Positions 25,258-33,873 of a stretch of DNA of 53,158 nucleotides are shown one piece after another; position 1 is the stretch's first letter, and each line of letters begins with the position of its first letter. The notes below the pieces were generated by a model. It saw only the letters and a program-made list of their open reading frames with translations, did no database searches and was not told where the DNA came from. Origin of the DNA: a virus; the IMG/VR virus record IMGVR_UViG_3300008952_000067, positions 1 to 53,158 of that record; one strand, 5' to 3'. The translations under genes were made by a program, and so were the position numbers.

Positions 25258-27283
25258 TATCTTCGGTATCCTCTTCATCACCAAGCATGATCTCTATGTC
25301 TAAATCGTCATCAAGACCATCATCACTCTCAGAAATTAATCTTTTCCTTGGAATATTTATGGCGTTGGCCAGCTTACCTAAGGTAGATTCTACTTCACGA
25401 GTCATCTTTGCATGTTGAACAATCTTATCATCTAAATATTGTCCGAGGCTTGGGCTACGTAGTACTGTATTCTCCTTGAATGGATCTTTAAAGAAGTTGT
25501 CATCAAAAGGCTTATTAAGCGAATCTTGATTCCGGCCTGCGCGGCCGACTGATGTCATCTTAACAAAATCCGGCATATGAGTTGATCCAGGACCAGCGTG
25601 AGTTTTTCGCTGTTTTCTTACGGGCTCATTAAAGATATTACGGATTTGCTTTTGGGCTTTAGCAGGAGCATCATCATCATTGATTGACAAGATTTGAACG
25701 TCATCGTCTTCTTCATCGTCTTCTTCATCGTCTTCTTCCCCTGGTCGAAGTGATGTTAAAAGTTTCTCATCATCTTCTGCCTTCATATCCCCGGCAAATA
25801 ATCCGCCACCTTCATCGCCGCCGGCATCATCACCGCCCATATCGCCACCGGCATCACCACCGGCATCGCCACCACCTTCAGCAGTCGCACCTTCGACTTC
25901 CATATCCTTAATTTTATCAGCGAGGCGACCCTCTTCAATTCTTGTAATTTGTTCATCCGTCAAGCCAAGAACCTGTTTTCGGATATATTCTTTGTCAACC
26001 ATACCCTCAGGCGCAGTTCCAGCAATTTCGAAACGTGCTCTAATTAATTCCAGCTTTTGCTGCTGTGCAACCGACGACGGATTTGACAACATAAGCTCAA
26101 AATCTAACAACGCCTCACCATCGTAACCGTGGGAGTATAGATGGATCATGGCTAATTTATTAAGCTCTGCTAAGACTGTTTTTTGAATCCTTTGGATCGT
26201 ACGGGAAAAACGGATATCCTCTTGAGCCAAAGTTGCCTTTGATCCAATCTCTTCATCATATCCTAGATATGCTCGAGGAATTTTAAGGGCGGCAAAAAGC
26301 TTTTTCTGAATGTATTCAACGTCTTCGATGGCAGAGGTATTTGATCCACCTGCCAGCGTCTCAATGCTAGTACCAGAATCAGCACCCCGGACCGGAAGAA
26401 AGTAATCTTCATCAACAGAAAGTGGATTATATCTAAGATCAACCTGGCCAGTAGTCTTATCAACTACAGCGTTTCTTTTAAGCGATGACTGGGCCTGCTC
26501 AAGGTACTCTGCAACATTTTCTGGTGGGACGTTTCCAACATCAATCTTAAAAACGCGGCGTTCCGGAGCACGAATGATGCGATAAACTAACATTGCATCT
26601 TCGATAAGAATAAGCTGGCGCCAGATTCTCCTTGCCGGCTCTAGAACAGATGAACCATATGGCAAAAATGCATCATTACCCAATAACCTAAAATGTGACA
26701 CCTGCCAATTCTCTAAGATCTGGTTACCTTGTGTAACCCATCTAAATCGTACCGCGGATGGATCTTCTGGATCAAACCCTTCCTCTCTCTCTATTTCAGA
26801 GATAGGAATTGGGAACATGTTGATTACACCAAACTCAGGTGAAACATCATTGAATAAGAAAAAGTCGCCGTACTTGCAGAGGTTCCTAATCCACATAACA
26901 AGGTTAAACTCAACATTTAGAGTATCATAAAACAATGTCTCCAAAAGCTCTCTAATCTTTCGGTTTTCTGAGTATATGTGGAGTACTATTCCTCCCTCAT
27001 CAGGAGAAGACGTCTCCTCTGAATATATGTCCAAGGCCGCAGATATTTCGGGCGTCGCCTCCATCTCAGAGAAATCACTATAGCGTGACATCCGGTCGAA
27101 CGAGCCATATGAGCTTAAAGTGTTGTTATATATGTCGTTATACGCACGGGTGAATGTCTCAACAGCAGAAGACGCAGACTTAGCTACATCAACTCCCTTA
27201 ATGCGTCTTTTAACCTGCGGACCTGACCTAAAAAGTGTAGTCAGGCGCTGGAATAAATTCTGATTTTTCGCTTTAGGAGCCAT
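25250..27283 (-). CDS. 20: Portal protein (gp20-like)
   Basis: A 677-residue homologue of T4 gp20 (524 residues), the dodecameric portal through which DNA enters. Family-typical segments are YSDFSEMEATPEISAALDIY (about residue 65), EFNLVMWIRNLCKYGDFFLF, RIIRAPERRVFKIDVGNVPP, EDVEYIQKKLFAALKIPRAY with LGYDEE, and ATLAQEDIRFSRTIQRIQK. After the conserved part the protein gains an acidic extension containing GGDAGGDAGG-like repeats and a run of Asp/Glu (about residues 465-545). It then ends with a basic-acidic tail. The gene follows the terminase after 53 bases, and its stop overlaps the next start. Confidence 0.94.
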   Translation of the reverse strand: MAPKAKNQNLFQRLTTLFRSGPQVKRRIKGVDVAKSASSAVETFTRAYNDIYNNTLSSYGSFDRMSRYSDFSEMEATPEISAALDIYSEETSSPDEGGIVLHIYSENRKIRELLETLFYDTLNVEFNLVMWIRNLCKYGDFFLFNDVSPEFGVINMFPIPISEIEREEGFDPEDPSAVRFRWVTQGNQILENWQVSHFRLLGNDAFLPYGSSVLEPARRIWRQLILIEDAMLVYRIIRAPERRVFKIDVGNVPPENVAEYLEQAQSSLKRNAVVDKTTGQVDLRYNPLSVDEDYFLPVRGADSGTSIETLAGGSNTSAIEDVEYIQKKLFAALKIPRAYLGYDEEIGSKATLAQEDIRFSRTIQRIQKTVLAELNKLAMIHLYSHGYDGEALLDFELMLSNPSSVAQQQKLELIRARFEIAGTAPEGMVDKEYIRKQVLGLTDEQITRIEEGRLADKIKDMEVEGATAEGGGDAGGDAGGDMGGDDAGGDEGGGLFAGDMKAEDDEKLLTSLRPGEEDDEEDDEEDDDVQILSINDDDAPAKAQKQIRNIFNEPVRKQRKTHAGPGSTHMPDFVKMTSVGRAGRNQDSLNKPFDDNFFKDPFKENTVLRSPSLGQYLDDKIVQHAKMTREVESTLGKLANAINIPRKRLISESDDGLDDDLDIEIMLGDEEDTEDNE

Positions 27284-27336
27284 TGATACCTCTTTTCACT
27301 ATAGAATATACAGTAATACTACTCAAAATAAATTGC

Positions 27337-28938
27337 CTAATCTAGTAACCATGATAAATCCAGGTTCGGATCATCTTCATCAGCCTGCGTTGGTTCGGCC
27401 GCATTTAGAAGTCGCGGTTTATACGGGTTATGCGCAAATACATTAGCATCTGGTACTACAGAATCCTTCGCAGTATTTCTATTTACTCCAAATGCCTTTA
27501 ACATTGCAGCATTTAAGTCTACGGTTTGCCTATTGTGCCCGGGGGACGTATCATACAACCACACGCCAATTGCCAAGGCTAAAACTAGATCATCATTTTG
27601 CCCCTTTTGGGCTTGAGCCTTACTTCCCTTCCAGATAAACGTTTTAAGCTCGTTATATAGCCGGTCAGAGTATAATGTTATATGATCATTCCTTAAGACT
27701 TCTTCTAATTTTGTTAGAATTTGCGCACGGGATTGCCCTGATGTCGTAAATCCTGCCTTATGAATATGACTCTCACCAGAATACATTGCAGCGTACTTAT
27801 CCTTTTCTTTCTTATAGTAAAGATTAGGGTACTTAAGTTCAAGTAGCTTCATCACTACGGCATATCCGTATGTATTATTCTCTGGACACAATAGCGCTTT
27901 TCCATATCTCATACCGGCCTCATTGAGTAATATTGCAAATTGATCAGGGGGTATTTTTCCCTTATACTCTGCAACAATCTCTGATTCGTTTGTGTCAATA
28001 ACATGGAACGCGCTATAGTCACCGGCATCTCCACGGGCAACATCAGCAGATATAATATACTTGTGATCAGTGAGCGGATACTTCCAGACCCAAACTCCCA
28101 TTTCGGGGCCCCACTTCTCCAGAGGATGACGCACCTGAGTTCTAATTCTCTCAATATGTTCAGCGGATAGGAATGTTTCACCAGACGCTGCAAAGTCACA
28201 TAGAAGCTCTTGAGCAATCTGTTGCTGTGTCAAGTTTTTGCATTCATTCTCAAACCAATCATCACTACGCTCAGGGTGCACATCCCATGGGAGCTTAATC
28301 GGATTGAACTCACTTTCCCCAGCTGCGGCCTTCATATATAAGTCATAGTATTGGCCACCGACACCATTGGGTGTTGACAAGACAATCGCACGACCACCTG
28401 TCGATAGCGTAGGATATAGGCCCATCCAAAGCTCATCAAAATTTCTAACAAATGCAGCCTCATCAACGATTAGCAGGGTTAGCGCCTCGGAGCGACCTGC
28501 GTCATCTGATGTAGGGATTGCCTTTATAGTCGATCCATTCGTAAATTCAACCGACTGCTTATTATTAGTACTAAGCTCAGGAAGTATTAGCCACGGTGGA
28601 ATATGCTTAAGGGCAACCTTTACCTTTTTTATAAAGTTCATCGCCACACTCAATTTGGTCGCAATGACAAGGATATTTTTATCCTTATAGAAAATAGCTA
28701 ACCAAACAGCGTATGCAGCACTAAGGGTAGATATACCTAACTGCCGAGACTTCAAGATAACATTATATCGATGATTAACGAAATCATTAATACAATCATC
28801 CTGAAACTGGAAGGTGGCAAACGGAATCAGTCCACGTGTTGGGTGCTGGATCTTGACATATTTGTTGAAAAAATATCTCGGGTCTTTTCCGCACCTGACT
28901 ATTTCTCTAACCTGCCTTTGTTTATTGACAGTGGCCAT
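27337..28938 (-). CDS. 17: Terminase large subunit (gp17-like)
   Basis: A 533-residue ATPase-nuclease that packages DNA into the prohead through the portal. The Walker A-like motif is LKSRQLGIST (residues 62-71), Walker B with catalytic Glu is LTLLIVDE (153-160), and the coupling motif is LSTPNG (187-192). The RNase H-like nuclease contributes ISADVARGDAGD (Asp 299), CPENNTYG (Glu 353) and NDDLVLALAIG (Asp 449/450). The length is close to the family (610 in T4). The ATG is 3 bases after the preceding stop, with AAGAG upstream. No small terminase was recognised; the upstream 124-residue gene occupies a plausible place but shows no supporting motif. Confidence 0.95.
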   Translation of the reverse strand: MATVNKQRQVREIVRCGKDPRYFFNKYVKIQHPTRGLIPFATFQFQDDCINDFVNHRYNVILKSRQLGISTLSAAYAVWLAIFYKDKNILVIATKLSVAMNFIKKVKVALKHIPPWLILPELSTNNKQSVEFTNGSTIKAIPTSDDAGRSEALTLLIVDEAAFVRNFDELWMGLYPTLSTGGRAIVLSTPNGVGGQYYDLYMKAAAGESEFNPIKLPWDVHPERSDDWFENECKNLTQQQIAQELLCDFAASGETFLSAEHIERIRTQVRHPLEKWGPEMGVWVWKYPLTDHKYIISADVARGDAGDYSAFHVIDTNESEIVAEYKGKIPPDQFAILLNEAGMRYGKALLCPENNTYGYAVVMKLLELKYPNLYYKKEKDKYAAMYSGESHIHKAGFTTSGQSRAQILTKLEEVLRNDHITLYSDRLYNELKTFIWKGSKAQAQKGQNDDLVLALAIGVWLYDTSPGHNRQTVDLNAAMLKAFGVNRNTAKDSVVPDANVFAHNPYKPRLLNAAEPTQADEDDPNLDLSWLLD

Positions 28939-28941
28939 ACT

Positions 28942-29316
28942 TTACTGCACTCTTAAAATACAATTCCGTCTATAGATCGCAATCTTTCGTGGATTGTGAT
29001 TTGTAGCTGATACCATCTCTAGACTATCCGAGTTTGATACCTCTTCAAGCTTGAGTGTAGAACCGGCTACTTCCTTATATTGGGCTTTTGTGTGATCAAG
29101 CTTTCCAGCAATTACCTGGATTGATTCTTCAACCAGTCTATCGACCTGCTGCTTTAATGCATACTCTGACGCAAAGTGAACGACTGTCGCATACTTTATG
29201 ACCATTTCATCGTGCTGCAACGCGCACGTTAAAGATCTGGTGCCGTCGCCGCTGCTCTTTCCCCAGGTGTAGTTAACTACATCGCTAAGTTGATTTAATT
29301 CGTCTTTTGAAATCAT
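28942..29316 (-). CDS. Hypothetical protein upstream of terminase (124 aa)
   Basis: Function not recognised. The 124-residue product has an N-terminal helix (SKDELNQLSDVVNYTW), a Gly/Ser turn (GKSSGDGTRSLTCALQHDEM), a central amphipathic helix (YALKQQVDRLVEESIQVIAG), and a final basic strand (NPRKIAIYRRNCILRVQ). It is directly upstream of the large terminase with a 3-base gap. A small-terminase role is therefore possible but unsupported by a helix-turn-helix. An exact AATAATTAGATAG motif lies 22-34 bases upstream of the ATG. Confidence 0.6.
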   Translation of the reverse strand: MISKDELNQLSDVVNYTWGKSSGDGTRSLTCALQHDEMVIKYATVVHFASEYALKQQVDRLVEESIQVIAGKLDHTKAQYKEVAGSTLKLEEVSNSDSLEMVSATNHNPRKIAIYRRNCILRVQ

Positions 29317-29337
29317 GACTATCTCCTAGATGCCTCC

Positions 29338-29350
29338 CTATCTAATTATT
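29338..29350 (-). promoter_or_regulatory. Promoter-like motif AATAATTAGATAG (copy 2)
   Basis: Exact 13-base match to 14076-14088 in the gap upstream of the gene that precedes the terminase. Its similar spacing to a start codon suggests a promoter or regulatory element; proposed from repetition only. Confidence 0.3.
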
Positions 29351-29361
29351 CTGGTGACTGA

Positions 29362-29670
29362 CTATTTGACCTGATAGATGAAGGAGGGCAAACAATTTCT
29401 TCTTTCTACTTCTTTTGTTATCTCTTCCTGCTGTGGGCGCCAACCGTCTATCCACTGCCTAGAATTAGGTTGCGCCCACTTAACTGAACAATTGTAACAA
29501 CAACTATACCTCTTGTGTTCAACCAAGTCTGTAAAATCTTTCATTAGAGACCCACAAACATTGCACTCTACTGGAATAACGTCTGGATATTGCTCAGGAA
29601 TAATTATCAAGAACCCGGCCGGATGCTCAGTCATTTTTCTATCATTGGCCATCTTCTTCCAATCAGCCAT
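29362..29670 (-). CDS. Zinc-ribbon protein (102 aa)
   Basis: A small protein with two Cys pairs: CNVC (in VIPVECNVCGSLMKDF) and CCYNC about 20 residues later, followed by SVKWAQPNSRQWIDGWRPQQ. This is a treble-clef or ribbon-like zinc site. No catalytic residues. The start is within the 3' end of the Mre11-Rad50 fusion gene; I chose the second of two adjacent ATGs because GAGAGG lies 6 bases upstream. From memory, similar CxxC proteins with a W-Q-P-W-GWRP tail occur near terminase genes of marine phages, but no function is known to me. A nucleic-acid-binding or transcription role is only a guess. Confidence 0.65.
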   Translation of the reverse strand: MADWKKMANDRKMTEHPAGFLIIIPEQYPDVIPVECNVCGSLMKDFTDLVEHKRYSCCYNCSVKWAQPNSRQWIDGWRPQQEEITKEVERRNCLPSFIYQVK

Positions 29671-32600
29671 CATTTGCCTCTCTGCCGTTACAATATACTT
29701 TGGAATCCTTTCCCTTTTTAGAGATGTCGATTACATTATCAACGATATCCTTTACTCCGTCCACATGCGAAATAACGATAATGTTTCGGAACCATCTCTT
29801 AAGAGACTTAAGCAATCGGTTACAAGACTCAACATTCATGTCATCTAGGGCGCCGAATCCTTCATCAATAATTAGCAAATCTGTCTTCGGGAGGGATGAT
29901 ACGTTAATAAGCGCTACCCTAATTGCTAGTGAAGACATCATCTTTTCCATGCCTGAGGCACACTCTATAATTCTTCTGGAGTCCCCATAATTGATGTATA
30001 TATCCATTGTATTGCTATTGCTGTCTGCCTCAAGCTCGACTGTAAATCCAACAACATCCTGTAGAATCTTTGATATCTCTGCATTAATTGCTGGAAGCTG
30101 TGATGTTATAATCTGGAGTGGGATTCCCTTCTTCGAGACGGCTGTCATAAATAAATCATACACACGCCACTCCGCCATAAGCTCTTTATACTCATCACGT
30201 TGAGATTGAAGCTGCTCAATTTCGCTAGTCAGCAGGCCTACGGATTCTGAAAGTGACATCCTTCGAATGTCCAATGTATTAATACTAGAGACCAGGTCGT
30301 TAATTTTACCCTTAAGGCTGCTAACCTCTAACGCGTCGTCGCCGTCAGACACCCGGAGCCGCATGCTGGCAAGATCCCTTTTTGCATCTTCTAGTATCGT
30401 CGCTAATGAAGTTTTTGCCGTTTGCTTTTCATGAAGCTTGACAGTGTTCTTCGAAATCTTAACCTTCAACTGGGATTCTTGTTGTATTAGTCCCTCATAT
30501 TTTTCTAACTTCGTTTGTAGGTCTTCCTTTTGTAGGACCTTTAATGACTTCTTAGCAGCACGAATTTGATCAAGGAGGCCAGCAACCACATCAGCCTGCT
30601 CAACTGCTAACTTTTTATTTTTATGGGACTCTTTGATGTACTTACACATGGGAAATGTGTCGCCACAAGGTACCTCTTCAAGCTTAGCAATCGACTTCTT
30701 TTGGGACTTTAATAATGTTTTTTCGCTTGAATGATTGTGCTCAAGGCCGACTAGGTTTCTTTCAAGATCCTGTTGTGCCTCGAAACGTTCCCTTAGATCA
30801 TCGATAGGAAACATCTCTTTTACAGACTTAATCTTATTCAGTTTTTCCTGCATCGCCGTAATATTCGTTGAGATTTCCATGGCACCCAGGACCATTGTAT
30901 CCAGCTTATGACTATCCTCAAGAATGTTCTGTTCTTGCGTCTCAATATCAGCTGTGGTAACAAGATCCTTATCTTTGTGGGTTGCCAAAATAATCTTAAG
31001 GTCTTCATGCTTACGACGAGATGATGTTAACTTATCATCAACCGCTTCTCTATCTTTTGTCTTTCTATCTCGTTCTATAGTCTTCTCAAGAATTATTGTA
31101 TCCCATTCTCGGTCCGGAGCTTTCTTAAGGGTTGCAGATATACCGGCTGACTCATCCTTTGCAATCGACAACATTTCTTCAAAAATATTAAGATCAAGAA
31201 AATTTGTAAGAATCTCCTTTCGCTTTGTTGCCCTATGCTTGATAAAGTTGTTCATCTCTCCCTGGCTGGCAAGCGAGGTCATTAAAAAATCATCAGAAGT
31301 ACCGATAAGGCGTCGGACCACCTTTTCAGTTTCTCGGCGTTGCTCACCGCTAAGGTCCTGTATGACATTTCCATCATCATCAATCATAAATAAATTTAGA
31401 TGAGTTACGGCATGTTGTATGCCACGTTTTGTTTCATGTTTTGTTGATTGTCTCTCGACCCTATACAATCGCCCATTGACAGATATGTCGAGATTAACTC
31501 TACAAAATCCCTTTCGGGCATTAATAATATGAAGATTCTTAATTGGGCCACGGTCAGTTGTATTGTATAGCCCGTACATAATTGCGCCGGGAATAGAAGA
31601 CTTACCAGTCCTATTTGGGCCAAAAAGACCAGTGATGCCACTTAGCTCTGAGAAGTCTACAACATTGCCCTTCCCATAGCAGAACATATTGTCGAACTCC
31701 ACCCGGCGCACCGACCACTTCGTGTTTCTTGCAGAATCTCCATGTGCAATCTGATTCACAAATCTTAATGTTAGATTATCTAAAGATGTCCATTCATCAT
31801 CTGAGAGTTCTAAGTCTTTATAGTATTCTCTCATTAACTTGCAGTGCGTTCTCGAATCCCTAAGATCATCCTTAAATAAACTTGTGCCGTTAGTACTAAT
31901 AACTGACAAATCTGTGTCATAGTCATTCTTGTACACAATCTCAGCAGCTTCCTTAAACTCCTTAAGGGCACTATGCAATTGCTTAATCTCGGCCTGGGGC
32001 ATTAACTTATTTGTTCGGATTCTAAAACGTGAGCCATCAGGAGCTTCTTCCGCGAGATCTAAAGTCGATGCAATATCACCTGTCCAGTCGATTGTTACAA
32101 ACGGCATTGTATGAGGAATTTCATAGAATGTAGAGTTATATTCATCCCTTGATTTAATATCCCAAAACAAGAAACCCTTTCCAGGATCCTCACCATAATT
32201 CTGCTGAATCGTAGAACCGGGATATGCGATGCGTTTTTCTTCATCAAGATACTGTAGCTTGTGAATATCTCCCAAAAATGTAAAGTCCCAATCGCTAAAG
32301 AATCCTACGTCAACTTCACCCTCAATATTCCAATTAATATCAGTTGTTGATCCCTCTACACCACCATGAAATGTTGCAATGTTAATCTCACCGGGTACTG
32401 GCTTGACATCTTTCCAACCCTCAGTATCAAAGCATGAAAAAATACCCCAATTGTACCCGGGTACACCGGTCGGATATGTACCAGACTTCTTATATAGATG
32501 TAAGTTTGGATTATTTATGGCGGTGATAATAGGACTAATGGCGTCTTGCCTATCCTTATTCAACATTAGGCCGTCATGATTTCCTAAAATAATATGAGTA

Positions 32601-32824
32601 GGAGCGACATCTGCCAGACTTGAAAACCACCAGTTCAAAAGATCAATTAGCTCAGGTGAAATACCTTGGGTCTTTGAGTGAACAATATCACCACCCACAA
32701 AAATAACATCGGGCTTAAGCTCGCTAGCTATCTTAAAAAAATGAGTAAACGATTCACGATACTCATCATGTCTAGTCAGACCTCTAAAATGAATGTCAGA
32801 GATATGCACACACTTAAAACTCAT
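29663..32824 (-). CDS. Fused Mre11-Rad50 (gp47-gp46/SbcD-SbcC) nuclease-ATPase
   Basis: A single 1053-residue chain joins two T4 recombination proteins normally made separately. The N-terminal phosphoesterase shows DIH (10-12), GGDIVHS (44-50), GNHDG (81-85), HGG (153-155) and GDIHK (185-189). From about residue 373 comes the SMC-like ATPase: Walker A GPNRTGKSS (402-410), Q-loop SLASQGEMNNF, long coiled coils with C720-x6-C727 at their middle, signature SGMEKMM (957-963), and Walker B LLIIDEGFGALD (983-994). It would resect DNA ends for recombination-dependent replication. I chose the ATG at 32824 because GGAG lies 8 bases upstream. The hook CxxC normally seen in Rad50 is replaced by C-x6-C. 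It lies between primase and a zinc-ribbon gene. Confidence 0.93.
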   Translation of the reverse strand: MSFKCVHISDIHFRGLTRHDEYRESFTHFFKIASELKPDVIFVGGDIVHSKTQGISPELIDLLNWWFSSLADVAPTHIILGNHDGLMLNKDRQDAISPIITAINNPNLHLYKKSGTYPTGVPGYNWGIFSCFDTEGWKDVKPVPGEINIATFHGGVEGSTTDINWNIEGEVDVGFFSDWDFTFLGDIHKLQYLDEEKRIAYPGSTIQQNYGEDPGKGFLFWDIKSRDEYNSTFYEIPHTMPFVTIDWTGDIASTLDLAEEAPDGSRFRIRTNKLMPQAEIKQLHSALKEFKEAAEIVYKNDYDTDLSVISTNGTSLFKDDLRDSRTHCKLMREYYKDLELSDDEWTSLDNLTLRFVNQIAHGDSARNTKWSVRRVEFDNMFCYGKGNVVDFSELSGITGLFGPNRTGKSSIPGAIMYGLYNTTDRGPIKNLHIINARKGFCRVNLDISVNGRLYRVERQSTKHETKRGIQHAVTHLNLFMIDDDGNVIQDLSGEQRRETEKVVRRLIGTSDDFLMTSLASQGEMNNFIKHRATKRKEILTNFLDLNIFEEMLSIAKDESAGISATLKKAPDREWDTIILEKTIERDRKTKDREAVDDKLTSSRRKHEDLKIILATHKDKDLVTTADIETQEQNILEDSHKLDTMVLGAMEISTNITAMQEKLNKIKSVKEMFPIDDLRERFEAQQDLERNLVGLEHNHSSEKTLLKSQKKSIAKLEEVPCGDTFPMCKYIKESHKNKKLAVEQADVVAGLLDQIRAAKKSLKVLQKEDLQTKLEKYEGLIQQESQLKVKISKNTVKLHEKQTAKTSLATILEDAKRDLASMRLRVSDGDDALEVSSLKGKINDLVSSINTLDIRRMSLSESVGLLTSEIEQLQSQRDEYKELMAEWRVYDLFMTAVSKKGIPLQIITSQLPAINAEISKILQDVVGFTVELEADSNSNTMDIYINYGDSRRIIECASGMEKMMSSLAIRVALINVSSLPKTDLLIIDEGFGALDDMNVESCNRLLKSLKRWFRNIIVISHVDGVKDIVDNVIDISKKGKDSKVYCNGREANDG

Positions 32825-32845
32825 ATAAATTTCTCCGGGCAAGTT

Positions 32846-33823
32846 CTAAAATAACGAGCCACTCTTTATAGAGCCTATTAAGTGGTATAATCGGTCTTTC
32901 GAACTCCACTTTTTGGCCCTGCTCTTTGCTGACAAAAATTCAACTTTTGTCATTTCGCCAACATCACTATACGGACCTAAGTCTAAGATCCTTACATCAA
33001 TGCCATATGATGATAATTTTTTAGCGTATTCCTGGGCCTTAAGGGTCATATCGGCATCCATTGCCAATAAAACGTTTGTTCCGCTTTTAATAATCTTCTG
33101 GAACAAGCTATAATCTTCAGAAAAGTGCGAACCCAATAAGCATGTCGAATTACTATCACATTTTGTTAGATCAAATGGACCCTCGACTAAGGTTAGTTCC
33201 CTATTCCAATCAATGTTAATTTCATTAAAGATAACATTCTTTTTCGGCACCTTGGCATTGATGTATTTCATTTTTTTGTCATCTTGATCAATCGTTCTAG
33301 CGACAAAGTAATTAATATCACCAACTTCATCAAATGAAGGCATAATTACGCGGCGACGGTATCGGCCGGTCGTACAAGTTCCAAACTTAAAATACCATAA
33401 ATCACGATTTGTCAATCCACGAGATCTTACATATCGTATGGTATCCTTTATATCTGGATCTTTTGAGTCTAAGCTGGTTGCTAATAACCTAAATCCTTTA
33501 GGCACGACCACCGGAATTTCAACAGTTTGCTCTGGAAGAATTAACTTATTCTTCTTTGAATAAAACTTTTCTTGATACTCTGCTAAGAAATGGGGGAAAT
33601 GTGACCGAAGAAGGTATACGAGGTCGCGACCCTTTATGTCACATACCAAACAATGATAATGATCAGAGTCGATTCGAATTACCAACTTTTTCTTCGAAAC
33701 GCTACCATATGAGCCACATTTCGTGTTTGGACAACAAACGGCAACATTTAAGCCATCTGTCCCAATAACACATGTTCCAAATATACGATTAAAAAACGTT
33801 ATTTTTTCACTTACAGTAGACAT
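32846..33823 (-). CDS. DnaG-type DNA primase
   Basis: A 325-residue primase that would make RNA primers for lagging-strand synthesis. The N-terminal zinc-binding domain has CCPNTKC (30-36) and HYHCLVC (55-61). The Toprim catalytic core has LVEGPFD (212-218) and AMDADM (254-259), the metal-binding acidic residues of the family, and VARTIDQDDKKMKYINA preceding it. T4 gp61 is 342 residues. No helicase domain is fused and none is in the window. The ATG at 33823 has GGAGG unusually far upstream (16 bases), so the start is moderately certain. It follows the RuvC-like gene and precedes the Mre11-Rad50 fusion. Confidence 0.88.
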   Translation of the reverse strand: MSTVSEKITFFNRIFGTCVIGTDGLNVAVCCPNTKCGSYGSVSKKKLVIRIDSDHYHCLVCDIKGRDLVYLLRSHFPHFLAEYQEKFYSKKNKLILPEQTVEIPVVVPKGFRLLATSLDSKDPDIKDTIRYVRSRGLTNRDLWYFKFGTCTTGRYRRRVIMPSFDEVGDINYFVARTIDQDDKKMKYINAKVPKKNVIFNEINIDWNRELTLVEGPFDLTKCDSNSTCLLGSHFSEDYSLFQKIIKSGTNVLLAMDADMTLKAQEYAKKLSSYGIDVRILDLGPYSDVGEMTKVEFLSAKSRAKKWSSKDRLYHLIGSIKSGSLF

Positions 33824-33873
33824 CTTGTTATAATATACACCTCCGGACCGAAAGTGTTCATTTTGATCAGGTC

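Noticed and set aside
25684-25911. His/Arg-rich plus-strand frame
   Set aside because: Produced by the Gly/Asp-rich repeat of the portal gene read backwards.
28942-29316. Small terminase subunit call for the 124-residue gene
   Set aside because: Only position supports it; no DNA-binding helix-turn-helix or central coiled-coil oligomerisation domain is evident.
30924-31403. 159-residue plus-strand open frame
   Set aside because: Lies opposite the coiled-coil region of the Mre11-Rad50 fusion, whose motifs fix the coding strand.
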